Below are positions 44,385 to 53,587 of a stretch of 64,000 nt of DNA, piece by piece (within the stretch, counting starts at the first letter, position 1; every line of letters starts with the position of its first letter). The notes under the pieces were generated by a model. It was not told where the DNA came from and did no database searches. It was given only the letters and a program-made list of their open reading frames with translations. The translations under genes were made by a program, and so were the position numbers. Source of the DNA: RGIG5612 sp964528825 (GTDB lineage: Bacteria; Bacillota; Clostridia; Lachnospirales; Lachnospiraceae); NCBI GenBank assembly GCA_964528825.1, contig CAZGVB010000003.1:1-64000 (forward strand), written 5' to 3'.

Positions 44385-46820
44385 ATGTATAAAGTACAAA
44401 AAAGAGACGGAAAGATCGTAGATTTCAATGTTTCAAAGATAAGTGCGGCACTTACCAAGGCATTTGAAGCATGCAATAAGCAATATCATCCCTCTGTCAT
44501 AGATATGCTTGCACTTAGGGTTACCAGTGACTTTGAGGAAAAGATAAAAGAGGATATCATAAATGTTGAGGATATCCAGGACAGCGCGGAAAAGATTCTG
44601 TCCGAGGCAGGATATGCAGATGTAGCCAAGGCATATATACTTTATCGTAAGCAGCGTGAAAAGGTAAGAAATGTAAAAAGCGCGTTGCTTAATTATAAAG
44701 ATCTTGTAGACAATTATTTGAAGATAAATGACTGGCGTGTCAAGGAAAATTCCACTGTGACATATAGTGTGGGCGGACTTATCCTTTCAAATTCGGGCGC
44801 CATAACGGCTAATTATTGGCTTAGTGAGATATATGATGAGGAAACCGCAAATGCGCACAGGAACGCGGAAATACATATCCATGATCTCAGCATGCTTACG
44901 GGATATTGTGCCGGATGGTCTCTCAAGCAGCTCATACAGGAGGGACTCGGAGGAGTACCCGGCAAGATAACATCCTCTCCTGCCGCTCATCTATCCACAT
45001 TATGCAATCAAATGGTTAACTTCCTCGGCATAATGCAGAATGAATGGGCAGGAGCACAGGCCTTTTCTTCGTTTGATACATACCTTGCACCGTTTGTGCG
45101 TGCGGATTCTCTCTCACAAAAGGAGGTCAAGCAATGTATACAATCATTTATATATGGTGTAAATACTCCTTCAAGATGGGGAACACAAGCGCCGTTTACC
45201 AATATAACCATTGACTGGATATGCCCTAAGGATATGAAGGAGCAGGCAGCGATAGTCGGCGGAAGGGAAATGGATTTTACATATGGTGATTGTCAAAAGG
45301 AAATGGACATGGTCAACAAAGCCTTCATTGAGATCATGATCGAGGGTGACGCCAACGGACGCGGTTTTCAGTATCCTATACCGACATATTCTATTACAAA
45401 GGATTTTGATTGGAGCGAGTCTGAAAATAACAGACTGCTTTTCGAGATGACATCAAAATACGGCACACCATATTTTTCAAATTATATCAATTCCGATATG
45501 GAGCCGGATGACGTAAGGAGCATGTGCTGCCGCTTGCGTCTGGATCTTAGGGAACTTAGAAAGAAGTCAGGAGGCTTTTTCGGCAGCGGTGAGTCGACAG
45601 GCTCTGTAGGTGTCGTAACGATAAATCTTCCGCGTATAGCTTATCTTGCGGAGGATGAGACTGATTTCTACAGCAGGCTCGATCATTTGCTGGATATTGC
45701 GGCTGCATCATTAAAGACAAAGCGTACGGTCATAACTCAGCTTCTTGAAAACGGACTGTATCCTTATACCAAACGCTATCTCGGAACATTTAACAACCAT
45801 TTTTCGACGATAGGCATTATCGGAATGAATGAGGTCGGACTCAACGCGAAATGGCTTGGAGAGGATCTTACACATCCGAAGACGCAAAAATTTGCCGTTG
45901 AGGTATTAAATCATATAAGAGCACGTCTCTCCGATTATCAGGAAATGTATGGGGATCTGTATAATCTTGAGGCAACACCTGCGGAATCCACAACTTACAG
46001 ATTTGCAAAGCATGACAGAGAGGAATTTCCGGATATTATTACCGCAAACATGAATGGCACGCCGTATTATACCAATTCGTCACATCTGCCTGTCGGATAT
46101 ACGGAAGACATATTTACGGCACTTGATATACAGGATGAATTGCAGACACTCTATACATCCGGAACAGTATTTCATGCATTTCTGGGAGAGAAGCTGCCTG
46201 ATTGGAAAGCTGCTGCCTCGCTCGTTAGGAAGATAGCGGAGAATTACAGGATACCTTATTATACGATCTCACCTACATATTCTGTCTGCAGAAACCACGG
46301 ATATATTTCGGGCGAGGTTGATACATGTCCGAAGTGCAAAGAAAAGACCGAGGTTTACAGCCGTATCACCGGATATTACAGACCGGTGCAAAATTGGAAT
46401 GACGGTAAGGCACAGGAATTTAAAGATCGAAAGGTTTATGATATAGGCAGCAGTAAATTGACACATATCGGTCCTGAGAAGCCAAAATTTTCAGAGCCGG
46501 ATGCAGCTAATGAAGAAAACGCAGAGAATGAGGGCAGAAATGTTGTATCCGAGATATTTAATGAGATATTTGAACATGTCCCCGGAGGGGCGGGAGATAT
46601 ACCTACCATATATATCAAGGAACATTGCCCTAAATGTAAGGGCGCAGAACAGCGCTTCAAGATAAATAATATCGCCTATAATGCTGTTAACTGTACAGAA
46701 AATATGAATATCGCCAGGCTGATGAAGATAACTCAGACACCAACGATCATTGACAGTGACGGTGAAAGGTTTGAAGGAGTAAATGCGGCATCGGACTGGA
46801 TGAAGAAGCACGGAAGATAG
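44385..46820 (+). CDS. nrdD: Anaerobic (class III) ribonucleoside-triphosphate reductase with fused glutaredoxin-like domain
   Basis: An 811-residue glycyl-radical reductase that makes dNTPs under anoxia. Residues 1-90 are an ATP-cone allosteric domain (VQKRDGKIVDFNVSKISAAL). The core includes the finger-loop MCCRLRLDLREL with FGSGESTGSVGVV, the zinc motif with CRNHGY and CPKC near 650, and the glycyl-radical segment SRITGYYRPVQNWNDGKAQEF. After about residue 690 there is an acidic linker and then an extra thioredoxin-fold domain (about 739-811) with CPKC near 748, TQTPTII (cis-Pro) and a final WMKK. That resembles NrdH/glutaredoxin and could supply electrons directly. ATG 44385 follows AAGGGAGG. 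Confidence 0.92.
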   Translation: MYKVQKRDGKIVDFNVSKISAALTKAFEACNKQYHPSVIDMLALRVTSDFEEKIKEDIINVEDIQDSAEKILSEAGYADVAKAYILYRKQREKVRNVKSALLNYKDLVDNYLKINDWRVKENSTVTYSVGGLILSNSGAITANYWLSEIYDEETANAHRNAEIHIHDLSMLTGYCAGWSLKQLIQEGLGGVPGKITSSPAAHLSTLCNQMVNFLGIMQNEWAGAQAFSSFDTYLAPFVRADSLSQKEVKQCIQSFIYGVNTPSRWGTQAPFTNITIDWICPKDMKEQAAIVGGREMDFTYGDCQKEMDMVNKAFIEIMIEGDANGRGFQYPIPTYSITKDFDWSESENNRLLFEMTSKYGTPYFSNYINSDMEPDDVRSMCCRLRLDLRELRKKSGGFFGSGESTGSVGVVTINLPRIAYLAEDETDFYSRLDHLLDIAAASLKTKRTVITQLLENGLYPYTKRYLGTFNNHFSTIGIIGMNEVGLNAKWLGEDLTHPKTQKFAVEVLNHIRARLSDYQEMYGDLYNLEATPAESTTYRFAKHDREEFPDIITANMNGTPYYTNSSHLPVGYTEDIFTALDIQDELQTLYTSGTVFHAFLGEKLPDWKAAASLVRKIAENYRIPYYTISPTYSVCRNHGYISGEVDTCPKCKEKTEVYSRITGYYRPVQNWNDGKAQEFKDRKVYDIGSSKLTHIGPEKPKFSEPDAANEENAENEGRNVVSEIFNEIFEHVPGGAGDIPTIYIKEHCPKCKGAEQRFKINNIAYNAVNCTENMNIARLMKITQTPTIIDSDGERFEGVNAASDWMKKHGR

Positions 46821-46845
46821 AAAAAAAGACACAGGTGAGGGTACC

Positions 46846-46933
46846 CTTGCGGTATAGCCTACATTTGCAGGGTATTAACCCTGCAAAAAGGGAAAAAATC
46901 CGGTAAGTGGAACTTGCGGTATAGCCCATATTT
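46846..46933 (+). repeat. Tandem direct repeat pair and hairpin between nrdD and trxB-like gene
   Basis: Two 21-base copies (46846-46866 and 46913-46933), 19 of 21 identical, share a core of CTTGCGGTATAGCC. Between them is a perfect 10-base-pair hairpin with loop ATTA at 46864-46887, which is GC-rich with an A-run rather than a T-run after it. The core resembles the start of the dispersed repeat at 29902. Confidence 0.5.
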
Positions 46934-47010
46934 GGAGGGTCAATATCCGTCTGTATGAGAGGGCTGCAGGCGGCTGCCTTGCAGCAGCATAGAATTAAAG
47001 GGGAAAGTTT

Positions 47011-47955
47011 ATGTATGATATTATCGTTATAGGAGGCGGGCCGGCAGGGCTCACGGCAGCAATATACGGAAAAAGAAATGGGAAAAATGTTCTTGTGATA
47101 GAAAAAAATGTATTCGGCGGTCAGATTACAAATTCGCCTGTAGTCGAAAACATTCCCGGCTTTGGATCTATAAGCGGAGACGAATTCGCAGATAAGCTTC
47201 TGGATCAGGCCATAGGGCAGGGGGTTGATGTCAAGCTTGAGGAGGTCGCCTCCGCAGAAAAGAGCTCTGACTGCTTTGTTGTAAGAACAGCTGAAGGGTG
47301 TGAATATACAGGCAGTGCACTTATTTTGGCGACAGGGACTACTCATAGATTACTTGGACTTGACGGTGAAGAGGAACTCATAGGACAGGGTCTCAGCTTT
47401 TGTGCTGTTTGCGATGGGGATTTTTACAAGGATAAAAGAGTTGTGGTGATAGGAGGAGGTAATTCCGCATTTGTTGAGGCAAACCTTTTGGTGAAGATCG
47501 CAAAAGAACTGATCATGCTGCAGGATTTGCCGTTTTTTACGGCTGATGCTGCATCGCAGCGTCAGCTGTTTGAGCACGACAATATCGAAACTCATGTCGG
47601 AACAAAGATAATCGGATATGAGGCATGTAACGGACGCGTTTGCGGCGTGAGATATGAGGAAAATGGTGAGAAAAAAACAATAGAATGTGACGGAGTCTTC
47701 CTGGCTATAGGGCTTATTCCGGATAATCAGATATTCAGGCATCTTGCAGATCTTGACAGCGGGGGATACTTTGCATCGGATGAAAGCTGCCATACAAAAA
47801 CAGAGGGATTATTTGTTGCAGGTGATGCCAGAGCAAAATCACTCAGACAGGTTGCTACAGCTTGCGGTGACGGCGCGGTGGCGGCGATAGAGACGTGCCG
47901 TTATTTGGATTCCATGTCTGTGAAAAGCACTGGTGAATCTTCTGTGAAAAAATGA
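47011..47955 (+). CDS. Thioredoxin-reductase-like flavoprotein
   Basis: A 314-residue FAD/NAD(P)H disulfide reductase of the low-Mr thioredoxin reductase type. The FAD site GGGPAGLTAA is at residues 8-17, the redox-active disulfide is CAVCDG near 132, the nucleotide site is VIGGGNSAFVEA near 150, and GLFVAGDARAKSLRQV near 265 closes the FAD domain. It follows nrdD by 190 bases on the same strand. The pairing suggests it reduces the glutaredoxin-like tail of NrdD, although a general thioredoxin or ferredoxin partner is possible. ATG 47011 follows AAAGGGGAAAG. Confidence 0.9.
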   Translation: MYDIIVIGGGPAGLTAAIYGKRNGKNVLVIEKNVFGGQITNSPVVENIPGFGSISGDEFADKLLDQAIGQGVDVKLEEVASAEKSSDCFVVRTAEGCEYTGSALILATGTTHRLLGLDGEEELIGQGLSFCAVCDGDFYKDKRVVVIGGGNSAFVEANLLVKIAKELIMLQDLPFFTADAASQRQLFEHDNIETHVGTKIIGYEACNGRVCGVRYEENGEKKTIECDGVFLAIGLIPDNQIFRHLADLDSGGYFASDESCHTKTEGLFVAGDARAKSLRQVATACGDGAVAAIETCRYLDSMSVKSTGESSVKK

Positions 47956-47985
47956 CCGGGCGGGATTTTATAAGTGCCATATCGG

Positions 47986-48014
47986 TTTACTTTTATCATG
48001 TATTGTTATAAAAT
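47986..48014 (+). promoter_or_regulatory. Candidate promoter of the pyrH operon
   Basis: TTTACT at 47986-47991, a 17-base spacer and TAAAAT at 48009-48014 lie about 60 bases before pyrH. It is the only good match in the 118-base gap and heads the long run pyrH to polC. Confidence 0.45.
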
Positions 48015-48073
48015 ATCTCAGATTTAGGGTTGCTATATTATGAAATATGTCATCCTTTAAATGGGAGGTTATG

Positions 48074-48775
48074 ATGAAACAGCTGCATAGAATCATGCTG
48101 AAGCTGAGCGGAGAGGCCTTGGCGGATAAAGAAGGCAAATTTTGCGAAGAAGAAATACAAAATATCGCAAGTCAGGTTAAGATGCTTGTGGATAAAGGTA
48201 TTGACGTAGGCGTAGTGATAGGAGGAGGCAATTTCTGGCGAGGCAGGACCGGGGTCGAGATAGACCGTACAAAGTCAGATACCATAGGGATGCTTGCTAC
48301 CGTTATGAATTGCATCTATGTATCTGAATTTTTCAGGCATGCCGGTCTTAAGACAGCTATAATGACGCCATTTGCCTGCGGAGCATTTACTGAGCTTTTT
48401 TCAAAGGACAGGGTAAATGAATATTTTGAGCAAAAGAAGGTAGTTTTCTTTGCTGGAGGAACGGGGCATCCGTATTTCTCCACGGATATGACAATGGCAT
48501 TGCGTGCAGTTGAGATAGAAGCGGACTGCATATTGGCGGCAAAATCCATAGACGGAGTATATGACAGCGATCCGGCTGTCAACAAGGATGCGAAAAGGTA
48601 TGACAAGCTGACCTTTGACGAGATCATAGAAAAGAGACTTCAGGTGATCGATCTCGCGGCATCTACCATGTGTATGGAAAATCATATGTCAATGCGTCTT
48701 TTTTCATTATATGAAAAGGATAGTATTATAAAGGCACTTGATGATGATTTTAACGGAACATTAGTCACAGCATAG
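48074..48775 (+). CDS. pyrH: Uridylate kinase
   Basis: Bacterial UMP kinase of 233 residues, standard length. MLKLSGEAL near residue 8, GVVIGGGNFWRG near 46, GTGHPYFSTDMTMALRA near 127 and the late VIDLAASTMCMEN are family blocks. ATG 48074 is chosen because GGAGG lies five bases upstream; ATG 48071 and the longer frame to 48047 fit worse. First gene of the ribosome-recycling/isoprenoid/phospholipid cluster. Confidence 0.95.
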   Translation: MKQLHRIMLKLSGEALADKEGKFCEEEIQNIASQVKMLVDKGIDVGVVIGGGNFWRGRTGVEIDRTKSDTIGMLATVMNCIYVSEFFRHAGLKTAIMTPFACGAFTELFSKDRVNEYFEQKKVVFFAGGTGHPYFSTDMTMALRAVEIEADCILAAKSIDGVYDSDPAVNKDAKRYDKLTFDEIIEKRLQVIDLAASTMCMENHMSMRLFSLYEKDSIIKALDDDFNGTLVTA

Positions 48776-48881
48776 GAAGTTGTTCAAAAAGATGCGTCAT
48801 CATATGGGCATATAGAAGGAATGCAAAAGGGTGCGCAGACAAAGCATGGAACAGATATCCTAAGAGTACGAGGAGACAGAT

Positions 48882-49436
48882 ATGGACGAAAGAATAAAAA
48901 AATATGAAGAGCGAATGATCAAGACGATCGAGAATCTCGAATCGGAATTCAATACTATCAGGGCAGGAAGAGCCAATCCGCATATACTTGACCGTATCAA
49001 GGTCAACTACTACGGCACCGAAACGCCGCTGCAGCAGGTTGGAAATATATCTATACCGGATCCCAGGACGATAATGATCTCACCATGGGATCAAAAAACA
49101 CTTAAGGATATAGAAAAAGCTATCCTCAACTCCGATATCGGCATTAATCCTTCAAATGACGGACATTGTATCCGCCTCGTGATTCCTGAACTCACGGAGG
49201 AGAGAAGAAAAGAACTGTCAAAAGAGGTAAAGAAAAAGGCTGAGGAGGCTAAGGTTGCCATAAGAAATATCCGTCGTGATGGCGTGGAGGCATTTAAGAA
49301 GATAGCAAAAAGCGGAGAGGTCTCTGAGGATACAGGTAAGGATCTTGAAGACAGTATGCAGAAGCTTACCGATTCTTACATAAAAAAGGTTGATAAGTCA
49401 GCAGAAGTCAAATCTGCGGAGATAATGAAGGTATGA
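48882..49436 (+). CDS. frr: Ribosome recycling factor
   Basis: Cytoplasmic factor of 184 residues, normal length, that splits post-termination ribosomes with EF-G. Typical segments are the two-stranded tip with RAGRANPHILDRIKVNYYG, PLQQVGNISIPDPR, and the long helical C-terminal part RRDGVEAFKK. ATG 48882 follows GAGGAG. Its last four bases overlap uppS. Confidence 0.96.
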   Translation: MDERIKKYEERMIKTIENLESEFNTIRAGRANPHILDRIKVNYYGTETPLQQVGNISIPDPRTIMISPWDQKTLKDIEKAILNSDIGINPSNDGHCIRLVIPELTEERRKELSKEVKKKAEEAKVAIRNIRRDGVEAFKKIAKSGEVSEDTGKDLEDSMQKLTDSYIKKVDKSAEVKSAEIMKV

Positions 49437-50164
49437 CAGAAAAGGATATCGACCTGAAAAGCCTTAAGATACCTGATCATGTTGCGATCATTATGGACGG
49501 AAACGGCAGGTGGGCGAAGGCACATCACAAGATGAGGACATACGGTCATGCGGTCGGTGCGAAGGTACTTGAGCAGACACTCGAGGATTGCAATGATCTC
49601 GGGATAAAATACCTTACCGTCTATGCATTTTCAACGGAAAATTGGTCAAGACCATATCAGGAAATACAGGTTATAATGGATCTGTTTAGGGATTATCTGA
49701 TCCATTCCATTGATAAATGCATGAAAAATAACGTCAGATGCATGGTCATCGGGGATCGCAGCAGATTGAGCGATGATATTAAAGAGAGCATCGGCAGGCT
49801 GGAGGACGCTACAAAGGATAATACAGGCATAACATTCATAGTTGCCATCAATTACGGCGGCAGAGATGACATAACACGTGCGGTAAGGAATATAGCAAAA
49901 AAAGTTTCTTTATGTGATATGAGGCCCGAAGATATATCTGCCGAAACGATAAGTGACGAGCTTGATACCGCGGGCATACCGGACCCTGATCTTTTGATAA
50001 GGACAAGTGGTGAACAGCGTCTTTCGAATTTTTTATTATGGCAATTAGCATATACTGAATTTTATTTCGCTGATGTGCATTGGCCGGAATTTAATAAGAC
50101 TGAATTGATCAAAGCAATTGAAAAATTCTCACTTAGAGACAGGCGCTACGGAAATGTAAGATAG
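49433..50164 (+). CDS. uppS: Undecaprenyl diphosphate synthase
   Basis: Cis-prenyltransferase of 243 residues that makes the C55 lipid carrier for cell-wall synthesis. The catalytic Asp is in IMDGNGRWAKAH near residue 20. VYAFSTENWSRP near 69, INYGGRDDI near 142 and DLLIRTSGEQRLSNFLLWQLAYTE near 190 complete the five conserved regions. It overlaps frr by four bases and is 11 bases from cdsA. Confidence 0.96.
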   Translation: MTEKDIDLKSLKIPDHVAIIMDGNGRWAKAHHKMRTYGHAVGAKVLEQTLEDCNDLGIKYLTVYAFSTENWSRPYQEIQVIMDLFRDYLIHSIDKCMKNNVRCMVIGDRSRLSDDIKESIGRLEDATKDNTGITFIVAINYGGRDDITRAVRNIAKKVSLCDMRPEDISAETISDELDTAGIPDPDLLIRTSGEQRLSNFLLWQLAYTEFYFADVHWPEFNKTELIKAIEKFSLRDRRYGNVR

Positions 50165-50175
50165 GAAATGAAAAT

Positions 50176-51024
50176 ATGACTGAAGGCAGAGGAAGGGCAT
50201 TATTCAAAAACAAGAACTTTTGGGTCAGAACAATAAGCGGTCTGATCATGACATGTGTACTCATAGCTATCTTTTCAATTGGCTATGACGTGATGCTGAT
50301 ATTCTTCGGCATCCTTTCACTTATGGGTGCTTTTGAATTGAATCGAGCATTGAAGATACCCTTTGATCCGCCGGCTCTTGTATCCTATGCAGCCATCATA
50401 TGTCATTATATTTTTCTGTTGTTCCTTGATCATAAATATCTTATTCTTGTTTACGCCGTTGCAATGGTCATAATGCTTGGGATCTTCGTGCTCACGTTTC
50501 CGAAATATGAGCTTGCTCAGATCTTCGGGGCTTATTTTGCCATTTTCTATGTCGGTGTAATGTTTTCACTTATATATCTTTTGAGGATCCATCCACCCTC
50601 AGGGGCATATCTTGTATGGCTTACGGTAATATGCTCATGGGGATGTGATATTTTCGCATATTTATTCGGCATGCTTTTCGGAAAGCATCCCTTCGTGCCG
50701 AAGCTCAGCCCCAAAAAATCCATAGAAGGAGCTGTGGGCGGAATCTTCGGATCTATCATCATTGCGGTTATATACGGGTTGATAGTTCAGCCTTATATCT
50801 CTGATGTTGAGAATGCTCCGCTGATATTTGCCATTGTCTGTGCTTTCGGTGCTGTGGCATCGCAGATCGGAGATCTTGCTGCATCCGCGATAAAGAGAAA
50901 GCTTGATATCAAAGATTACGGAAAGATCCTTCCGGGTCATGGCGGTATCTTAGATAGATTTGACAGCATGCTCATGGTCGCACCCATTACTTATCTGATC
51001 GCAATATATGCAATAATGTTCTAA
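50176..51024 (+). CDS. cdsA: Phosphatidate cytidylyltransferase
   Basis: Membrane enzyme of 282 residues that makes CDP-diacylglycerol. About eight hydrophobic helices precede the C-terminal signature SAIKRKLDIKDYGKILPGHGGILDRFDSM (CDP-alcohol cytidylyltransferase family, near residues 235-262). It stands between uppS and dxr in the usual clostridial order. The 64-base gap to dxr holds a short palindrome (AGGATCC with GGATCCT) but no terminator. Confidence 0.95.
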   Translation: MTEGRGRALFKNKNFWVRTISGLIMTCVLIAIFSIGYDVMLIFFGILSLMGAFELNRALKIPFDPPALVSYAAIICHYIFLLFLDHKYLILVYAVAMVIMLGIFVLTFPKYELAQIFGAYFAIFYVGVMFSLIYLLRIHPPSGAYLVWLTVICSWGCDIFAYLFGMLFGKHPFVPKLSPKKSIEGAVGGIFGSIIIAVIYGLIVQPYISDVENAPLIFAIVCAFGAVASQIGDLAASAIKRKLDIKDYGKILPGHGGILDRFDSMLMVAPITYLIAIYAIMF

Positions 51025-51088
51025 AAGGATCCTGAAGATCTCGGATCCTCTTAAATGAAGCCGCAATTGGGCGGTATGGAAGTTTGCA

Positions 51089-52234
51089 ATGAAATATTTA
51101 TCTATTCTCGGTTCAACAGGCTCCATCGGTACACAGACTCTTGAAATAGTCAGAAAGCATACCGATGTGTTGAAAGTTACGGCAATAAGCGGAAATACGA
51201 ATATTGAGCTTTTAAAAGAGCAGATCATTGAATTTGCTCCTAAGATCGTATGCGTTTATGATAAAAAAAATGCATCAAAGCTTGAAGAGGTGCTTTGCGG
51301 ATGTATGGATGCGGGCAGCAGGCCTAAGATCGTGAGTGGGATCTGCGGCCTTATAGATGTTGCGACCGCGGCAGATGCAGATATAGTTGTTACCGCTGTT
51401 GTTGGTATGATAGGCATAAGGCCTACGGTGGAGGCGATACATGCAGGTAAGGATATCGCTCTCGCGAATAAGGAAACGCTTGTTTGTGCGGGACATATCA
51501 TTATGCGCGAGGCCGCAAAATGCAATGTAAAGATCTATCCGGTAGATTCGGAGCATAGTGCGATATTTCAATCTCTGCAGGGCAATCCTAAAGGCAGACT
51601 CGAAAAGATCATTCTTACGGCCTCGGGAGGGCCTTTCAGAGAATATACAAAGGAGCAGCTTAAGTGTGTCACATTAGAGGACGCACTTAAACATCCGAAC
51701 TGGACGATGGGCAGAAAGGTCACCATAGATTCGGCTACCATGGCCAATAAGGGACTTGAGGTCATAGAAGCAAGGTGGCTTTTTGATGTGCCGCCTGAGA
51801 AGATACAGGTCGTTATACAGCCGCAGAGCATATTGCATTCTGCTGTACAATATAGTGACGGAGCCGTTATAGCTCAGCTTGGGACTCCGGATATGAAGCT
51901 TCCGATACAATATGCACTTTTTTATCCCGATAGGCCCATGCTTGATGAAAAAAGGGTGGATTTTTTTGGTCTTGGCAAAATAACCTTTGAAAGACCGGAT
52001 ATGGATAGATTTCCGGCTCTTGCATATGCCTATGAGGCTATAAAGTGCGCAGGGTCGATGCCTTGCGTATTTAACGCAGCAAATGAAAGAGCGGTAAAAG
52101 AATTCGTAGATGGAAAAATATCATTTATATCGATCTCGGAATTCATAAAAAAGACAATGGATTCACACAAAGTGATCAAAGATCCGGACTTAAATGAGAT
52201 AATAAAGATCGGAGAGGATATTATATCGGGGTGA
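51089..52234 (+). CDS. dxr: 1-deoxy-D-xylulose 5-phosphate reductoisomerase
   Basis: NADPH-dependent enzyme of the MEP isoprenoid pathway, 381 residues. The nucleotide motif GSTGSIGTQTLE is at residues 7-18. ALANKETLV, PVDSEHSAIFQSL (metal and substrate binding) and GPFREYTKEQL follow, with HPNWTMGRKVTIDSATMANKGLE near 200. It lies just upstream of rseP and ispG, the latter in the same pathway. A purine-rich GGCGGTATGG stretch precedes ATG 51089. Confidence 0.96.
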   Translation: MKYLSILGSTGSIGTQTLEIVRKHTDVLKVTAISGNTNIELLKEQIIEFAPKIVCVYDKKNASKLEEVLCGCMDAGSRPKIVSGICGLIDVATAADADIVVTAVVGMIGIRPTVEAIHAGKDIALANKETLVCAGHIIMREAAKCNVKIYPVDSEHSAIFQSLQGNPKGRLEKIILTASGGPFREYTKEQLKCVTLEDALKHPNWTMGRKVTIDSATMANKGLEVIEARWLFDVPPEKIQVVIQPQSILHSAVQYSDGAVIAQLGTPDMKLPIQYALFYPDRPMLDEKRVDFFGLGKITFERPDMDRFPALAYAYEAIKCAGSMPCVFNAANERAVKEFVDGKISFISISEFIKKTMDSHKVIKDPDLNEIIKIGEDIISG

Positions 52235-52238
52235 TCGA

Positions 52239-53561
52239 ATGACAAGATTTTTAAGCATTATCTTCGCGGTAATCATTTTGAGCATTTTGATAATCATACA
52301 TGAATTCGGACATTTTATACTTGCAAAAAAGAACGGTATATTCGTCAAGGAGTTCTCTGTCGGATTCGGTCCGCGCATCATATCAAAGGTCGCAAGATCA
52401 GGAACAAGATTTTCATGGAAAGCAATACCGTTCGGAGGTTCGTGTATAATGCTCGGTTCCTTTGAGGATGAAGATGACGGTACAGATGACGAAAAGTCAT
52501 ATGACAAAAAATCTGTATGGGCCAGGATGAGCGTAACACTCGCCGGACCTTTTTTTAATTTTCTTTTGGCATTTGTTTTGGCGGTAATATATATAGCCGC
52601 AGCAGGTTATGATCCCGCGACGGTTACATATGTTGATGAGGATTCGGCAGCATATGAGGCAGGACTGCGCGAGGGAGATGTAATAACAAAATATGCGGGG
52701 AAGAAGATTAATTTCGGACGCGAGATATATGTCGAAGATTATATCAAGCCTGTTGAGGAATATACCGACGGCATAGAAATAGAATATTTAAGAGACGGTG
52801 AGGAGACAAGTACCGTGCTTTATCCTAAGGAAACTAAAGGATATATGCTTGGCATCGGATATACTACAGCCGATGAAAGCGGAGCAGAGATAACGAGCGT
52901 GTCCGAATCCTCCGGTGCTGAAAAGGGCGGTATAAAGGTCGGTGATATCATCATTGCCGTAAATGGAGTGCAGGTGCAGTCGGGGGATGATCTTAAGAAT
53001 TATTTTAAAGATCATGAAATGACCGATGAGGCGGTAGAGATAACTTATACAAGGCGAGGCGGAGAATTTAATACGACAATTTACCCGACCGTGATGAGTA
53101 CATATTCGACAGGTTTTTCGTACAACCTGGCAAATGTGAAGACCAATGCTCTCGGCACATTGAAATATTCATTTGCAGAAATGAAATATGAGATCGTTAC
53201 CGTATTTAAGAGCATTCGCCTGCTTCTGTCAGACAGGGGCTCGCTTGACATGCTTTCGGGTCCCGTTGGCATAGTCGAGATCGTAAGCGATACATATACA
53301 TCGGCATCCAGCTATGGCATTCTGTCCGTGATCACGAGTCTTATGAGCATCACTACCATGCTCAGTGTAAATTTGGGAGTATTGAATCTTTTGCCTATAC
53401 CCGCACTTGACGGAGGCAAGTTCGTATTGCTCATAATAGAAGCGATCGCCAGAAAGCCTGTCCCGAAGAAGGCTGAGGGCATAATGACTGCAATAGGGGC
53501 AGCATTGCTGCTGGTGCTTGCATGCGTTGTTCTTGTAAATGACGTGATAAAGATACTTTAA
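52239..53561 (+). CDS. rseP: RIP metalloprotease RseP (site-2 protease)
   Basis: Zinc membrane protease of 440 residues. The HEFGH active site lies at residues 22-26 in the first helix, and the partner motif NLLPIPALDGG is near residue 385. Between them a membrane segment is followed by a PDZ domain (about 195-290; GAEKGGIKVGDIIIAVNG) and a second shorter PDZ-like region before it. It cleaves anti-sigma factors or leftover signal peptides. It begins four bases after dxr and runs into ispG. Confidence 0.94.
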   Translation: MTRFLSIIFAVIILSILIIIHEFGHFILAKKNGIFVKEFSVGFGPRIISKVARSGTRFSWKAIPFGGSCIMLGSFEDEDDGTDDEKSYDKKSVWARMSVTLAGPFFNFLLAFVLAVIYIAAAGYDPATVTYVDEDSAAYEAGLREGDVITKYAGKKINFGREIYVEDYIKPVEEYTDGIEIEYLRDGEETSTVLYPKETKGYMLGIGYTTADESGAEITSVSESSGAEKGGIKVGDIIIAVNGVQVQSGDDLKNYFKDHEMTDEAVEITYTRRGGEFNTTIYPTVMSTYSTGFSYNLANVKTNALGTLKYSFAEMKYEIVTVFKSIRLLLSDRGSLDMLSGPVGIVEIVSDTYTSASSYGILSVITSLMSITTMLSVNLGVLNLLPIPALDGGKFVLLIIEAIARKPVPKKAEGIMTAIGAALLLVLACVVLVNDVIKIL

Positions 53562-53587
53562 GAGTTATATCGATAGGAACGATTATT

